A stretch of DNA of 64,000 nucleotides from Bacteroidales bacterium. Lineage in GTDB: Bacteria > Bacteroidota > Bacteroidia > Bacteroidales > UBA932. Under the pieces are notes generated by a model, which saw nothing but the letters and a program-made list of their open reading frames with translations, was not told the DNA's origin and searched no databases. The stretch is from NCBI GenBank assembly GCA_017959005.1, contig JAGDBO010000008.1, positions 62,001 to 126,000 on the forward strand, written 5' to 3'. This document shows positions 53,517 to 62,813 of the stretch, piece after piece. Numbering within the stretch: the stretch's first letter is position 1; each line of letters begins with the position of its first letter. A program made the position numbers and the translations under genes.

Positions 53517-55292
53517 TCAAAAGAATACAGAACCGTTTTCACCAATAAGCAGCAGCGTAAGTTCCGCCTTCCCGCACAATGGAGCGCAAGCCTCCTTGCA
53601 TTTTGCAATTATCGTATTTACAAAGGATTGCATAGTCTCCATAGGAACAATATCCCATAGTTCTCTGGCAAGAGTGATGGTGTAAGCGCTCTCTACAACC
53701 TCCTTAGGACAGCCTGCCTCCCTCAGAACAGAAGCAATGAAATCTCTATTCATTGTAACGTTGCTGCTGTGAGTATCAAGGTTACCCTCCGCAAGTTTTA
53801 CCGCCTTGCCCAACATTATACCCAGGGAGATTTTTTTGAAACCCATCTCATTGGCGATGGCTATAGTGTCACCTATTTTATTTCCGTACTGAACAAAGGC
53901 TTGAGGGGGGAGGCTGCTGTAAAAACTCTTTAGCACACCCTCGCTCTTTGCCCCGCTGTTAATTACCACACGCTCTGAACCAGAGGCTTTTGCAACCTCC
54001 ATACACTTTCTTATGGAGTTGATGAAACCCTCCTCAGAGAAGGGCTTTATTATTCCGCTTACTCCAATTATGCTTATGCCACCCTCTATTCCCAAACGGG
54101 GATTGAAAGTGCGGTGGGCAATCTCCGCTCCTCCCGGAACGGATACGGTTACACGGAAACCTCTCTTTGGAAAGAGTTCCCTGAGGTTATCTTCTATCAT
54201 CATTCTTGGCCCCTTGTTAATGGCCGCCTCACCCGGAGGATAATCAAAACCGGGCAGGGTTATCTTTCCCACCCCCTCTCCGCCAACTATCTCTATCTCT
54301 GAGCCTTCCAAAAGTGACACTTCTGCGTGTATCTCCATTTTATCTGTCACGTCCGGGTCATCTCCGCTATCCTTTACAACATAGGCTTTGCCCAAACTGG
54401 TGCAAAAGGTTTCAACATTGATTGTTTCCCCATCGGGAAGCAGGAGATTCACAGAGTCTGGAAACGAGCCGGTTACCAAAGATTGAGCCGCCGCTATTGT
54501 TGCAGCGGTGGCACAGCTTCCGGTTGTAAGTCCGCTATGAAGAGGATAGAACTCAGGCAAAAGCTTTTCCACCATACGCCTCATTCCGTAAGGACCGTTA
54601 ACCGTTATAAATTCCTCAGGCAGAGGAGGTCTCTTTATTACAAAAATCTTTATTCCCTTTTTAAGGGCAGCCTCAACTTTCTCCGTATAACCGCCGGAAA
54701 AGCCGCTCTCTTTAAGAAGAACCGCATCCGGATTTATCTCCTCCAGCACTTTGGACTGATCCTCCTCTTTGCTGTAGTAGCAAAGGTGCGCCTCATCTAC
54801 CCCCTCACTATTTGCAAGTTTAATGGAACTCTCTCTGTTGAGTATTCTGTGAAACACCTCCACTCCGCTCTTTTCCAATTCTTTAAGTTTCCCGATAGAT
54901 TTTACTCCGGCCGTAGAGAGAATCCTCTTTGCTCCCTTCAGTTTTTCTACTGCATCTGGAAAATCTTCACACCAGATAAAACGGGAATCTCTCTTTGGAT
55001 AGATTCTTTCAAATCTTATAACGTGAATCTTTATCTGTTTACTTGCCTTCTCAATGTTAGAGTGAAGTTCGGATGCAAAGGGGTGTGCGGCATCTATAAT
55101 GAGTCTGATATCATTCTCTCTGCAGAAGGTCTCCATACCCTCCGCAGTCATTGCGCCGCTTATTATAACTCCGTTACTTACAAAGAGATGCTGTTCCCCA
55201 TCGTGAGTGGAATAGAAGTAAAGGGAGCCGGACTCCTCCAACTCTTTTACGGCTATGCGCCCCTCTGTCGTGCCTCCGAATACCAGGATCAT
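53517..55292 (-). CDS. cbiD: Fused CbiJ (precorrin/cobalt-precorrin-6A reductase) and CbiD (cobalt-precorrin-5B C1-methyltransferase)
   Basis: A 591-residue two-enzyme protein. Residues about 1-235 are CbiJ/CobK: ILVFGGTTEGR at the start, DAAHPFASE, and LLKESGFSGGYTEKVEAA. Residues about 252-591 are CbiD, which begins LHSGLTTGSCATAAT and includes GLTTGSCA, DVTDKMEI and FNPRLGIEGGISIIGVSG. CbiD methylates C1 in the anaerobic pathway after acetaldehyde loss; CbiJ reduces the ring. The start overlaps the upstream stop by 4 nt (ATGA). The fusion keeps two steps in one chain. Confidence 0.93.
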   Translation of the reverse strand: MILVFGGTTEGRIAVKELEESGSLYFYSTHDGEQHLFVSNGVIISGAMTAEGMETFCRENDIRLIIDAAHPFASELHSNIEKASKQIKIHVIRFERIYPKRDSRFIWCEDFPDAVEKLKGAKRILSTAGVKSIGKLKELEKSGVEVFHRILNRESSIKLANSEGVDEAHLCYYSKEEDQSKVLEEINPDAVLLKESGFSGGYTEKVEAALKKGIKIFVIKRPPLPEEFITVNGPYGMRRMVEKLLPEFYPLHSGLTTGSCATAATIAAAQSLVTGSFPDSVNLLLPDGETINVETFCTSLGKAYVVKDSGDDPDVTDKMEIHAEVSLLEGSEIEIVGGEGVGKITLPGFDYPPGEAAINKGPRMMIEDNLRELFPKRGFRVTVSVPGGAEIAHRTFNPRLGIEGGISIIGVSGIIKPFSEEGFINSIRKCMEVAKASGSERVVINSGAKSEGVLKSFYSSLPPQAFVQYGNKIGDTIAIANEMGFKKISLGIMLGKAVKLAEGNLDTHSSNVTMNRDFIASVLREAGCPKEVVESAYTITLARELWDIVPMETMQSFVNTIIAKCKEACAPLCGKAELTLLLIGENGSVFF

Positions 55293-57043
55293 CCTCTAGC
55301 CTTTCTAAAGAGATGGGTGAAGTTTTTTGAGTAGAGTTCAGAGAGCCCTTCTCTGTTGTCTATGGCATCTCCCACAACCAGCATTGTTGTAAGAGTAAGG
55401 TTGTTCTCCTTCACAATTTTGGAGAGATCCTTAAGGACTCCCCTATAGATTTTCTGATCCGGCCAGGTGAGGTGGTAGCAGGCTGCAACAGGCGTATTTT
55501 CAGGATATTCCATAAGGAGCTCACTCTGCACCTGATCCACTATTGCAGCGGAGAGGAATATGCACATGGTGCTGTTGCTTCTGGCCAGAAGATGGAGTTT
55601 CTCTTTTTCAGGCATAGGGGTGCGCCCCTCTCCTCTTGTAAGTATAATGGTCTGACATTTTTCCGGAATGGTAAACTGACTTCTGAGTTCTGCTGCCGCT
55701 GCCAAAAATGATGATATTCCGGGTGTTATATGGTAAAACATATTGTGACGGTCAAAGAAGGCCATCTGCTCCTGGATAGCTCCGAATATACAAGGGTCTC
55801 CGGTGTGCAATCTTACAATGAACTTTCCTCTTTCATAAAACTCCTTCATAAGAGCGCACTGCTGTTCAAGATCCATATCTGCGGAGGAGAGAACAGTAGC
55901 ACCCTCCTTTGCACAGAGCGTAAGTTCTTTAGGTACAAGGCTTCCGGCGTAGAGAATAAGGTCAGCTCTCTGGAGCATCTTTCTTCCCCTGACGGAAACC
56001 AAGTCCGGATCTCCCGGTCCCGCTCCCACAATCTCTATATGAGGATGAGGCAGAAAATCCACATCCACCGCCGCTGCAACTGTCCAGTTTTTACCCTTCT
56101 GTTTTGTTAGCAGAAGGTTGGGATTAGAAGAGGAGAGGATTGCAGAAGCCTCTGATACGGAAGGAGTTCCAATATATTTTTCCACAACCTCGCTTGGCGT
56201 TGGAACATTAACAGAAGAGAGTTCTTCAGAGGTGAAAATATTAATCTTGAAATGCTTTTCCAACTCTTTAATTACCGGCTCCTCTTTCTTGATATCTGCC
56301 GTTGAGATTGAAAGAATAGACTCTTTGCATATTCCGTTTTTAGCAAGGCAGTCAAAAATCTCATCCATCACAACATCTGTTGGAGAGGCCCCTCTGGCAA
56401 GTCCCACTCCAATATGTATACATTTAGGAACCCACTGTATATTAGGAAGTTTTACCTCTCTCCTTATAGGTGAAACTGAAAGGAAGAGAGCAAACTTGGA
56501 AAGATCTATATCCTCAAATCTGTAGAAAAGTCTTACGTTGCCTGCAATATTCTCCTCCAAATAACGCGTTCCCTCATCGTGAGCTTCAATCAAAAGCGCT
56601 GCAGGTTTCAGTTCATTGTAGAGAATTATCTGAGTATTGAGACTCTCTGTCTGCTGGCTCCAACCAAATCTCTTTGCAAGAAGGTCCAAAGGCCAAAGCC
56701 CGTTACCGTCTGATTGGGTGGTAATTACAGGATGTGCCTTTAATGTTACTGCCAAACGTGCAGCAATCTCATTTGCCCCTCCTACGTGTCCGGAGAGAAC
56801 AGATATAACCTCCTTGCCTTGGCTGTCCAGGCAGAGAACCGCCGGGTCTGTATGCTTGTCCTTTAAAAGCGGAGCAATGGTTCTTACACATATTCCCATA
56901 GCCCCAACAAAAACAAAGCACTCAACAGAGTTCCATTTTAAGGCAACATCACTTCTGCAGATAATCTCACCGTTAAGTGCCGCAGCAACCGCCTTGGCCA
57001 CCTTTTTCCCCTGTTCAGATATCAATACAACTGCCGCTTTCAT
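55289..57043 (-). CDS. cbiG: Fused CbiG (cobalt-precorrin-5A hydrolase) and CbiF/CobM (precorrin-4 C11-methyltransferase)
   Basis: A 584-residue two-enzyme protein. Residues about 1-330 are CbiG, with FVGAMGICVRTIAPLLKDKHTDPAVL, VISVLSGHVGGANEIA and the C-terminal domain GVGLARGASPTDVVMDEI. Residues about 335-584 are the methyltransferase CbiF, with VGAGPGDPDLVSVRGRKML, RLHTGDPCIFGAIQEQ, ITPGISSFLAAAAELRSQFTIPE and TRGEGRTPMPE. CbiF adds the C11 methyl and CbiG opens the delta-lactone and removes acetaldehyde. It overlaps its neighbours by 4 nt on both sides. Confidence 0.94.
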   Translation of the reverse strand: MKAAVVLISEQGKKVAKAVAAALNGEIICRSDVALKWNSVECFVFVGAMGICVRTIAPLLKDKHTDPAVLCLDSQGKEVISVLSGHVGGANEIAARLAVTLKAHPVITTQSDGNGLWPLDLLAKRFGWSQQTESLNTQIILYNELKPAALLIEAHDEGTRYLEENIAGNVRLFYRFEDIDLSKFALFLSVSPIRREVKLPNIQWVPKCIHIGVGLARGASPTDVVMDEIFDCLAKNGICKESILSISTADIKKEEPVIKELEKHFKINIFTSEELSSVNVPTPSEVVEKYIGTPSVSEASAILSSSNPNLLLTKQKGKNWTVAAAVDVDFLPHPHIEIVGAGPGDPDLVSVRGRKMLQRADLILYAGSLVPKELTLCAKEGATVLSSADMDLEQQCALMKEFYERGKFIVRLHTGDPCIFGAIQEQMAFFDRHNMFYHITPGISSFLAAAAELRSQFTIPEKCQTIILTRGEGRTPMPEKEKLHLLARSNSTMCIFLSAAIVDQVQSELLMEYPENTPVAACYHLTWPDQKIYRGVLKDLSKIVKENNLTLTTMLVVGDAIDNREGLSELYSKNFTHLFRKARG

Positions 57044-58230
57044 AACTTCTCCGCCTTTAAAATATCTATTGGGTTGTTATTTCCTAGCTCAATATGAACA
57101 GGCTCGTTTAACCTCATATTCAGCTCTTTGGCCGTAGCATTAAATACCTCCTCACTATCCTTTGTAACGCTGTTGAAGACTATGCAGCCTCCCTCTGTAA
57201 GGAGGCTGTAAACCCTCTCCATAATCTCCTTCAGTTTCCCTCCGTGGCCCCCAATAAAGGTGGCATCTGTCTTCTCATTAAGATCCAGGGTCAAAAAATC
57301 TCCTATTGTGTAATTGATTCCGGGAGCAGAGAATTTTCGGCTGTTGCTCTCCATAAGTTCCCTTCCCTCCTCTCTGATTTCAAAGGAGAAAATATCCAGA
57401 TGAGGAAACATAAGCCTTGCCTCAATGCTTACGCTGCCGGTGCAAAAGCCTACATCCCAGAAAGTTCTACGGTTATACAAATCCAGTTTCTGCAGAGTGA
57501 GAAGTCTGATTGGCATCTTGGTTATCATCTTCTCCCTTCCGTTTAAAAGGTTGAATTCCCTCTCCTCTATTCCGAACCTGCGAGCGGGATGCTCTTTGTC
57601 TATTGTAAGAATCAGGCAGTTGGGATGGGTGGAGGTTCTTTCAGAAGCCTCTGTTAGAGAGAGAGTTGAAATCTTTTCCATCTTAGGATTTCCAAGATGT
57701 TCCCCCACATACATACGGTAATAATCAAAGCCGTACTCTAACATTCTCTTTGCAACCGCATCCGGAGTTTTCTCTCTATCTGTCAGAATGCCAATCTTTT
57801 CCCTATGCTCAATAAGAGCATTATCCAACCCCTTCCACTCCCTTCCGGTTAGTGAGACTATATGCATATCGCTATAGGGAAGGTTGACTGAGTGGGCGAG
57901 CATCTGCAGAGAGTTGAAGTATGGGTAGACCTTCATATCCACCTCAGGCATAACCCTTTTCAAGGTTGAGGCAAAGCCAAAAAAGAGGGGATCTCCACTT
58001 GCAAAGACAACTATGTGAGAATCTATATCGCGATAGATTTTATAGACATTCTCAAGAGGCACAGTTATATCCACCCAACGGCTCTCCTTTGGAAGAAGAG
58101 GCTCAACTATAGTGTGATGGCGCTTTCCCCCTGAGAAAAATTTTGCAGAAAAGATAACCTTTAAAACCTCCGGTGAAAAGTTGGGAGAAGGTGCATCAGA
58201 CATTCCTATTATGGTGAAACTCAGTGCCAT
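57040..58230 (-). CDS. cobL: Fused CbiE-CbiT (cobalt-precorrin-7/-6B C5,C15-methyltransferase and decarboxylase)
   Basis: A 396-residue protein. Residues about 1-210 are CbiE (SUMT-type fold, FASGDPLFFG with the SAM/substrate cleft, and LTGREWKGLDNALI). Residues about 225-396 are CbiT (FWDVGFCTGSVSIEA, the SAM-binding loop, and ATFIGGHGGKLKEIM). Together they methylate C5 and C15 and remove the acetate carboxyl at C12. The N-terminal GMSDAPSPN segment replaces the more usual VVGIGPGS form. It overlaps the upstream stop by 1 nt (TAATG). Confidence 0.93.
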   Translation of the reverse strand: MALSFTIIGMSDAPSPNFSPEVLKVIFSAKFFSGGKRHHTIVEPLLPKESRWVDITVPLENVYKIYRDIDSHIVVFASGDPLFFGFASTLKRVMPEVDMKVYPYFNSLQMLAHSVNLPYSDMHIVSLTGREWKGLDNALIEHREKIGILTDREKTPDAVAKRMLEYGFDYYRMYVGEHLGNPKMEKISTLSLTEASERTSTHPNCLILTIDKEHPARRFGIEEREFNLLNGREKMITKMPIRLLTLQKLDLYNRRTFWDVGFCTGSVSIEARLMFPHLDIFSFEIREEGRELMESNSRKFSAPGINYTIGDFLTLDLNEKTDATFIGGHGGKLKEIMERVYSLLTEGGCIVFNSVTKDSEEVFNATAKELNMRLNEPVHIELGNNNPIDILKAEKL

Positions 58231-59657
58231 TACAAATCTCTCCCCGGATTAAAATTCTTTGCGTCATCAAATGTGAGAACGGCGTTGCAAAGGGTTGCCG
58301 CCAGGTTGCTTCCCCCCTTGCGCCCTCTTACAACAATCTTTGGAATGACTTTAAACGGCATCACCATATACTTGGATTCGCAAACGTGAACAAAGCCAAC
58401 CGGAGCGGCAATGATTCCCGCAGGATGAGCCTTTTTCTGGCGAATCAGAGAGCAGAGTTCCATTAGCGCGGTAGGAGCGTTGCCAAATGCAAAGAGGGCA
58501 TCCGGATGCTCCTGAGCTGCAAGACGGATTCCTGCTTGCGTCCTTGTAATATTCTCACTCTCCGCCATTTGAGCAACTCTAGGATCCATAAGATAGCACT
58601 TGGCCTCTATACCCAGACGCTCAAGCGCCCCCTTGCGGATTCCTGTTGCCGCCATAGTCACATCTGTGACAATAGTTTTAAGCGAGCCCTCTTTAATCTT
58701 TTGGAATATCTTTTCCACCGCATTTTCATCTGTGTAGAGAATCTTCTCCATCTCAAAATCTGCGGTGGTGTGAATTGCGTGAAGCAGCGCCCATTTGTGG
58801 CCCAGCGGATAATCTTTTCTTTGAAGTTCACTCTCAATTGTGGAGAAACTCTCGTGCATTATCGCCTGCCCTATTTTTGCCTTCCCCTTTTCAGGAGCCT
58901 CTCCAAGTTCCTCTGCATGAGCGGTATAGTAACCTCTTGGAGTTATCATCTTTCCCTCTCTGCAGTAACTCTGAGAGTTCCCGATGATTAAAACGGTGAA
59001 CATATCCACCTCTTCCGGATTCAAACCGGAGAGTGTTGTAATCCAAACTTTTTGCTCCTCTCTTCCTGCCTGTCTTACACACCCTATAGGAGTGGAAGGG
59101 GAACGCCCCTCCTCCAAAAAAATCTCCACAAGGCGGTATAGTTGCCAGTAGCGGCCATTGCTCTTAGGGTTGTAAACGGCTGTTATAAAGTCTGATGCGG
59201 CAGCGGCACGTATTCTCTTTTCTATAATGTTCCAAGGGGTCATAAGGTCTGAAAGAGAGATGATGCACATATCGTGACCTATCGGGGAACCTAGTAAAGA
59301 GGCGGCCTTTTGAAAAGCACTGATTCCCGGTAGAGTCTCTATTTCCACATCTCTCTTTTGAGCACCGCACATCTGATAGAGAAGCGGAGCCATGCCGTAA
59401 ATTCCTGAATCACCGCTGGATATGACGCATACAGTCTTACCCTCGGCGGCAAGGTTGAGGGCCTCCTGAGCTCTCTGAATCTCCTGTTTCATTCCGGAGT
59501 CTATGCACTCTGCACCCTCTTTCAGATACTTTTCTATGAAACGGAAATAGTACTTGTAACCCACAACAACATCTGCCCGTGATACAGCCTCCATAACTGC
59601 GGGGGTTATATCCTGAGGGCTTCCCGGTCCTATGCCTGCAACTATGATTTTTCCCAT
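58230..59657 (-). CDS. cobJ: Fused CbiH/CobJ (precorrin-3B C17-methyltransferase) and CbiC/CobH (precorrin-8X methylmutase)
   Basis: A 475-residue protein. Residues about 1-240 are the C17-methyltransferase, with VAGIGPGSPQDITP, SSGDSGIYGMA, TLPGISAFQKAASLLGSPIGHDM and VYNPKSNGR. Residues about 262-475 are the precorrin-8X methylmutase, with the catalytic His296 in LLHAIHTTAD and conserved VTDVTMAATGI and FGNAPTALMEL. The C-terminal enzyme moves a methyl from C11 to C12 to give cobyrinate. The pairing of ring-contracting step and final mutase is a known Bacteroidota fusion. It starts 22 nt after the TonB receptor gene. Confidence 0.94.
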   Translation of the reverse strand: MGKIIVAGIGPGSPQDITPAVMEAVSRADVVVGYKYYFRFIEKYLKEGAECIDSGMKQEIQRAQEALNLAAEGKTVCVISSGDSGIYGMAPLLYQMCGAQKRDVEIETLPGISAFQKAASLLGSPIGHDMCIISLSDLMTPWNIIEKRIRAAAASDFITAVYNPKSNGRYWQLYRLVEIFLEEGRSPSTPIGCVRQAGREEQKVWITTLSGLNPEEVDMFTVLIIGNSQSYCREGKMITPRGYYTAHAEELGEAPEKGKAKIGQAIMHESFSTIESELQRKDYPLGHKWALLHAIHTTADFEMEKILYTDENAVEKIFQKIKEGSLKTIVTDVTMAATGIRKGALERLGIEAKCYLMDPRVAQMAESENITRTQAGIRLAAQEHPDALFAFGNAPTALMELCSLIRQKKAHPAGIIAAPVGFVHVCESKYMVMPFKVIPKIVVRGRKGGSNLAATLCNAVLTFDDAKNFNPGRDL

Positions 59658-59679
59658 ACTATGTGCAAGTTACTAAAAA

Positions 59680-61734
59680 TCAATTAAACGAAATCCTCAG
59701 CCCAAAGACCAGCATGCGACCCGGAGAGAAGAGGGCGTATTTTCTGAGAGAGGAATCGGGACGGCAGTCCACTCTGTCAAATATATTGTCCACACCCAAG
59801 CTAGGCTCCAAACGGAATCTGTTTGAAAGAGTTATAGTATGTGTGGAGTTGATGTTCCAAACTCCGTAGCCCGGTGCATTTTCATATCCCGGATAGTATG
59901 TTTTGCTCTGCATTCTTGCAGAGAGTCTGAGGTTCAAAGCGTAGATTCCCCACTGATGGTGATAGTTTGAAGATACTGTAAGAGTGTTTTTTACGGAGCG
60001 TTCCAAAACAGTCCACCCTTCTTCTGATTTTGTCTTTGCGTGGTTCCAGACGTAATTGACGCCAAGATCCAAATCCTCTGTTATCAAAGCGTTTACATTC
60101 AGTGAGAATCCCTTCACACGTCCCTTATCACTGTTAGAGTAGAGGGCATATTTTTCCAGTTTGGCGGCCTGATCCGCCGTCATTTCCGGGAAGAGAAGGA
60201 TAAACTCCGCCCGTTTTGCATCATCTACCGCAATGTTTTTCTTTACAACCATCTTCTCTACATAGTTGAGAAATCCTGTTGCGGAGATGGTTAAAAAGTC
60301 TGCGTTGTACTCTATGTTTGCAGAGAAATAGTTTGAGGTTTCCGGTTTTAAATCTATGGAACCTATAGAGATTTGAGGCTTGCCCCTATAGAGGCTAAAG
60401 TACTTGTAATGAAGCTCATCCAGCCCAGGAGAGCGGAATCCACGGCTGTAGGTCAAGCGGAAATTGAAATCCTTTGCAGAGAACATCAAAGCCGTTTTGG
60501 GAGAGAAGTTCCATCCAAAGTTCTGGTGTTTTGTAACTCTTGCCCCCGCCGTAAACATAACCCCCTTTGCCACCTTCATCTCATGCTGCAGGTAAGAGGC
60601 AAGTGTATAGGCAGAGTTGTCTATATTTCCCGATGAAGAGACCAGTCTCTCCTTTCTGAATTCTGCTCCCGCTATGGTTGTACTTGAAGAGAAAAAGTGA
60701 AATATTCCCTGCGCAGAGGCGGAGAAGGCCTTCTGCTCTTTTGAGCGGATGTAATCTCCTTTCTCATAGGTTTTTCCGCTCACCTTATACTCTTTGCCAT
60801 AACTGTAGCGGTCTGCATCCGCATTAATTTGCAAAGAGTTCTTTTTGTCAAATTTGTAGATGCCACCAATGGCAAGTTTTCCTCCACGGTAGCGCATCTC
60901 GTAATCTGTTCCGCCTGAGATATCCTCTCTTGTTCTGGGACGAGAAGTTATCTTTTGGTAGTAATCTGCTCCGGCATTCAGAGCTAGTTTATCTGAAGCC
61001 CTGTATGTGAATTGCTCTCCGAGATTGTTTGCTCTAAAGCCAGAGAAGAGAGGAGCAATGGTCTCCACCAGAGTGGTTTCACCGTTCTTTGTAACCTCCT
61101 CATAATTATTGTTTGAGAAACTGTCAGCCCTACTGTGGGAGAAGGAGGTTGCAGAGTTAAATCCCCCTTTTCCCACATTGAGGCCTACAGATTGGGAGAA
61201 GCGCCCTTTCCCAGATGCAGAGGTAAAGGATCGGAGGCCTATCCCGTCATAAGTTTTTTGATCTGTTATGATGTTAATAACACCACCAATGGCATCGCTG
61301 CCGTAAAGAGAGGAAGCTGCACCGTCCAACACCTCAATCCTTTTCACGCGGCTCAGATCCAGGCGGTCCAGATCTACGTTTCCCGCCATGTCTCCTACAA
61401 CCCTTCTCCCGTTTAACAAAATAAGAGCATATTTGTTTCCCAACCCGTTGAGTCGCAAGAAGTTTCCCATAGAGGAAGGTGTCATCTGAACTTGAGGAAG
61501 CATCCTAATAAGCGCATCCTGCAGAGTGGTTATTCCCTGTTCTCTGATCTCCAAAGAGGAGAGAACTCTTACGGGAGAGGCACTCTTTTTCAGTCTCTGA
61601 TGATGACCGCTGCCTGTAACTACAATCGGGTTCAGTTTGTTCTGAGATGATGTGTCCGCAGTGGTATGTATCTGGCCATAGGATGCTGAAAAAGACAGCA
61701 CTATAACCAGGGGAAGCAAACAGGCTCTCTTCAT
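59680..61734 (-). CDS. btuB: TonB-dependent outer-membrane receptor, probably for corrinoids
   Basis: A 684-residue receptor with a signal peptide (MKRACLLPLVIVLSFSASYG). A plug domain with KSASPVRVLSSLEIREQGITTLQDALIRMLPQVQM and IEVLDGAASSLYGSDAIGGVINIIT spans about residues 35-150, and the barrel ends with LRISFN. It is BtuB-type by size. It lies between CbiK and CbiH-CbiC in the operon, which supports a corrinoid or precursor ligand, but the ligand is not proven. It is paralogous to the receptor gene at the right edge (shared RGFRSPGLDELHY versus QGFKTPAPKELHY blocks). Confidence 0.87.
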   Translation of the reverse strand: MKRACLLPLVIVLSFSASYGQIHTTADTSSQNKLNPIVVTGSGHHQRLKKSASPVRVLSSLEIREQGITTLQDALIRMLPQVQMTPSSMGNFLRLNGLGNKYALILLNGRRVVGDMAGNVDLDRLDLSRVKRIEVLDGAASSLYGSDAIGGVINIITDQKTYDGIGLRSFTSASGKGRFSQSVGLNVGKGGFNSATSFSHSRADSFSNNNYEEVTKNGETTLVETIAPLFSGFRANNLGEQFTYRASDKLALNAGADYYQKITSRPRTREDISGGTDYEMRYRGGKLAIGGIYKFDKKNSLQINADADRYSYGKEYKVSGKTYEKGDYIRSKEQKAFSASAQGIFHFFSSSTTIAGAEFRKERLVSSSGNIDNSAYTLASYLQHEMKVAKGVMFTAGARVTKHQNFGWNFSPKTALMFSAKDFNFRLTYSRGFRSPGLDELHYKYFSLYRGKPQISIGSIDLKPETSNYFSANIEYNADFLTISATGFLNYVEKMVVKKNIAVDDAKRAEFILLFPEMTADQAAKLEKYALYSNSDKGRVKGFSLNVNALITEDLDLGVNYVWNHAKTKSEEGWTVLERSVKNTLTVSSNYHHQWGIYALNLRLSARMQSKTYYPGYENAPGYGVWNINSTHTITLSNRFRLEPSLGVDNIFDRVDCRPDSSLRKYALFSPGRMLVFGLRISFN

Positions 61735-61739
61735 CTCTA

Positions 61740-62813
61740 CTACTCAGGATTCTTTGAGTGGTAGTAATCCAGAGGTGCTCCGTTAATTGCAGCCTGAGTA
61801 TGGTTCATCCAAACCTGGCGCACGGTTGGGAGCTCCAACAAACCCTTTACAATCTGAGTGTTGTCATTACAAGTGAAACCGTTAGCTGCAAAGTAGCACT
61901 TCCAGCTGGTATCCTCAACCTCACCATCCTCATTAGGTGCTCCGTTCTCGTTGTCGTCACCGGCCATATCATTGTGAGCGTGGTCACCGGCAATTGACAT
62001 CAAAGGATGGCAGAAAAGAGTACCTATTGTAATGCCGTTAGCCTTCATACGTGCAAGAACGTTAGTCTTGAAGTTCTCCATCATATCTACAGTTCCAACA
62101 TAGTAGTTCTTGCTGTAGGTCTGAAGCTCCTCTTCCAACTGAGTGTAACGAATGTTTGCCTTGTAAGTGTCATACTCATCAGGGTTTCCGTGTCCCATAA
62201 ATGCCATGATGTTGCTGCCCGTAGCCTTGTCTTTGTAGAGATCATTGAGAGCTTTGGCAACGGCCTTAACGTCTGTCTCAGGATCCTGAAGAAGCGGAAC
62301 ACCGAGTTTAAGTTTTACCCTGGAGAGATAACTGTCATCAAGGTCTCCGTTAGAGTTGTTTGCAAAGTCTTTGATGTAATTGATTACACGTGCATACTCC
62401 TCACCAGGAATAACCTGGAGACTCTGAATAACAATCTCGCTATACTTAACACCGTCCTGTGCAAAGGCTGTGAGCCAGAAAGGAGGTGCATAGAAGTTAC
62501 GAGGTGCTACGTTCTCACCTGCAGCTGCTCTGTTGATGCAGATTGCAGAGGAGAAGGAGAGGAATACGTCATAACCGGAAAATGCTGATTTGTAAGCTGA
62601 TACTGTTGCATCAAAAGCATCGTATGCCTGCTGCCAGGTACTTCCGAATGCTACAAGCAGAATGACTTTGTCATTACGCTTCTGATTTTTAACAGTCTCG
62701 TTTACGGTCTTTTGATAAGCGTCGTAATTGGACTTTTTATCACTCTTGCTACAAGAAGTGAAACCCAACACCATGGCAAAAGCCAAAAGTGTAAGAATAA
62801 ATTTAGTTCTCAT
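61740..62813 (-). CDS. cbiK: Lipoprotein-type sirohydrochlorin cobaltochelatase (CbiK)
   Basis: A 357-residue class II chelatase that inserts Co(II) into sirohydrochlorin at the start of the anaerobic route. Conserved parts are VILLVAFGSTW, the metal-ligand His208 in GHGNPDEY, and His278 in PLMSIAGDHAHNDMAG. It has a signal peptide ending in a lipobox-like FTSC, so Cys21 would be lipidated and the enzyme should be outside the cytoplasm, while the substrate is normally cytoplasmic. An acidic insertion (about residues 286-301, Asp/Glu-rich) follows the second His. It overlaps the upstream receptor gene by 11 nt and precedes the second receptor by 5 nt. A corrinoid- or haem-handling role at the membrane is an alternative. 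Confidence 0.9.
   Translation of the reverse strand: MRTKFILTLLAFAMVLGFTSCSKSDKKSNYDAYQKTVNETVKNQKRNDKVILLVAFGSTWQQAYDAFDATVSAYKSAFSGYDVFLSFSSAICINRAAAGENVAPRNFYAPPFWLTAFAQDGVKYSEIVIQSLQVIPGEEYARVINYIKDFANNSNGDLDDSYLSRVKLKLGVPLLQDPETDVKAVAKALNDLYKDKATGSNIMAFMGHGNPDEYDTYKANIRYTQLEEELQTYSKNYYVGTVDMMENFKTNVLARMKANGITIGTLFCHPLMSIAGDHAHNDMAGDDNENGAPNEDGEVEDTSWKCYFAANGFTCNDNTQIVKGLLELPTVRQVWMNHTQAAINGAPLDYYHSKNPE

Noticed and set aside
54327..55334. A long forward open frame of about 335 codons opposite the CbiJ-CbiD gene
   Set aside because: It lies wholly antisense to a well-identified fused enzyme, its translation shows no recognisable family or sensible composition, and no promoter or start signal precedes it.
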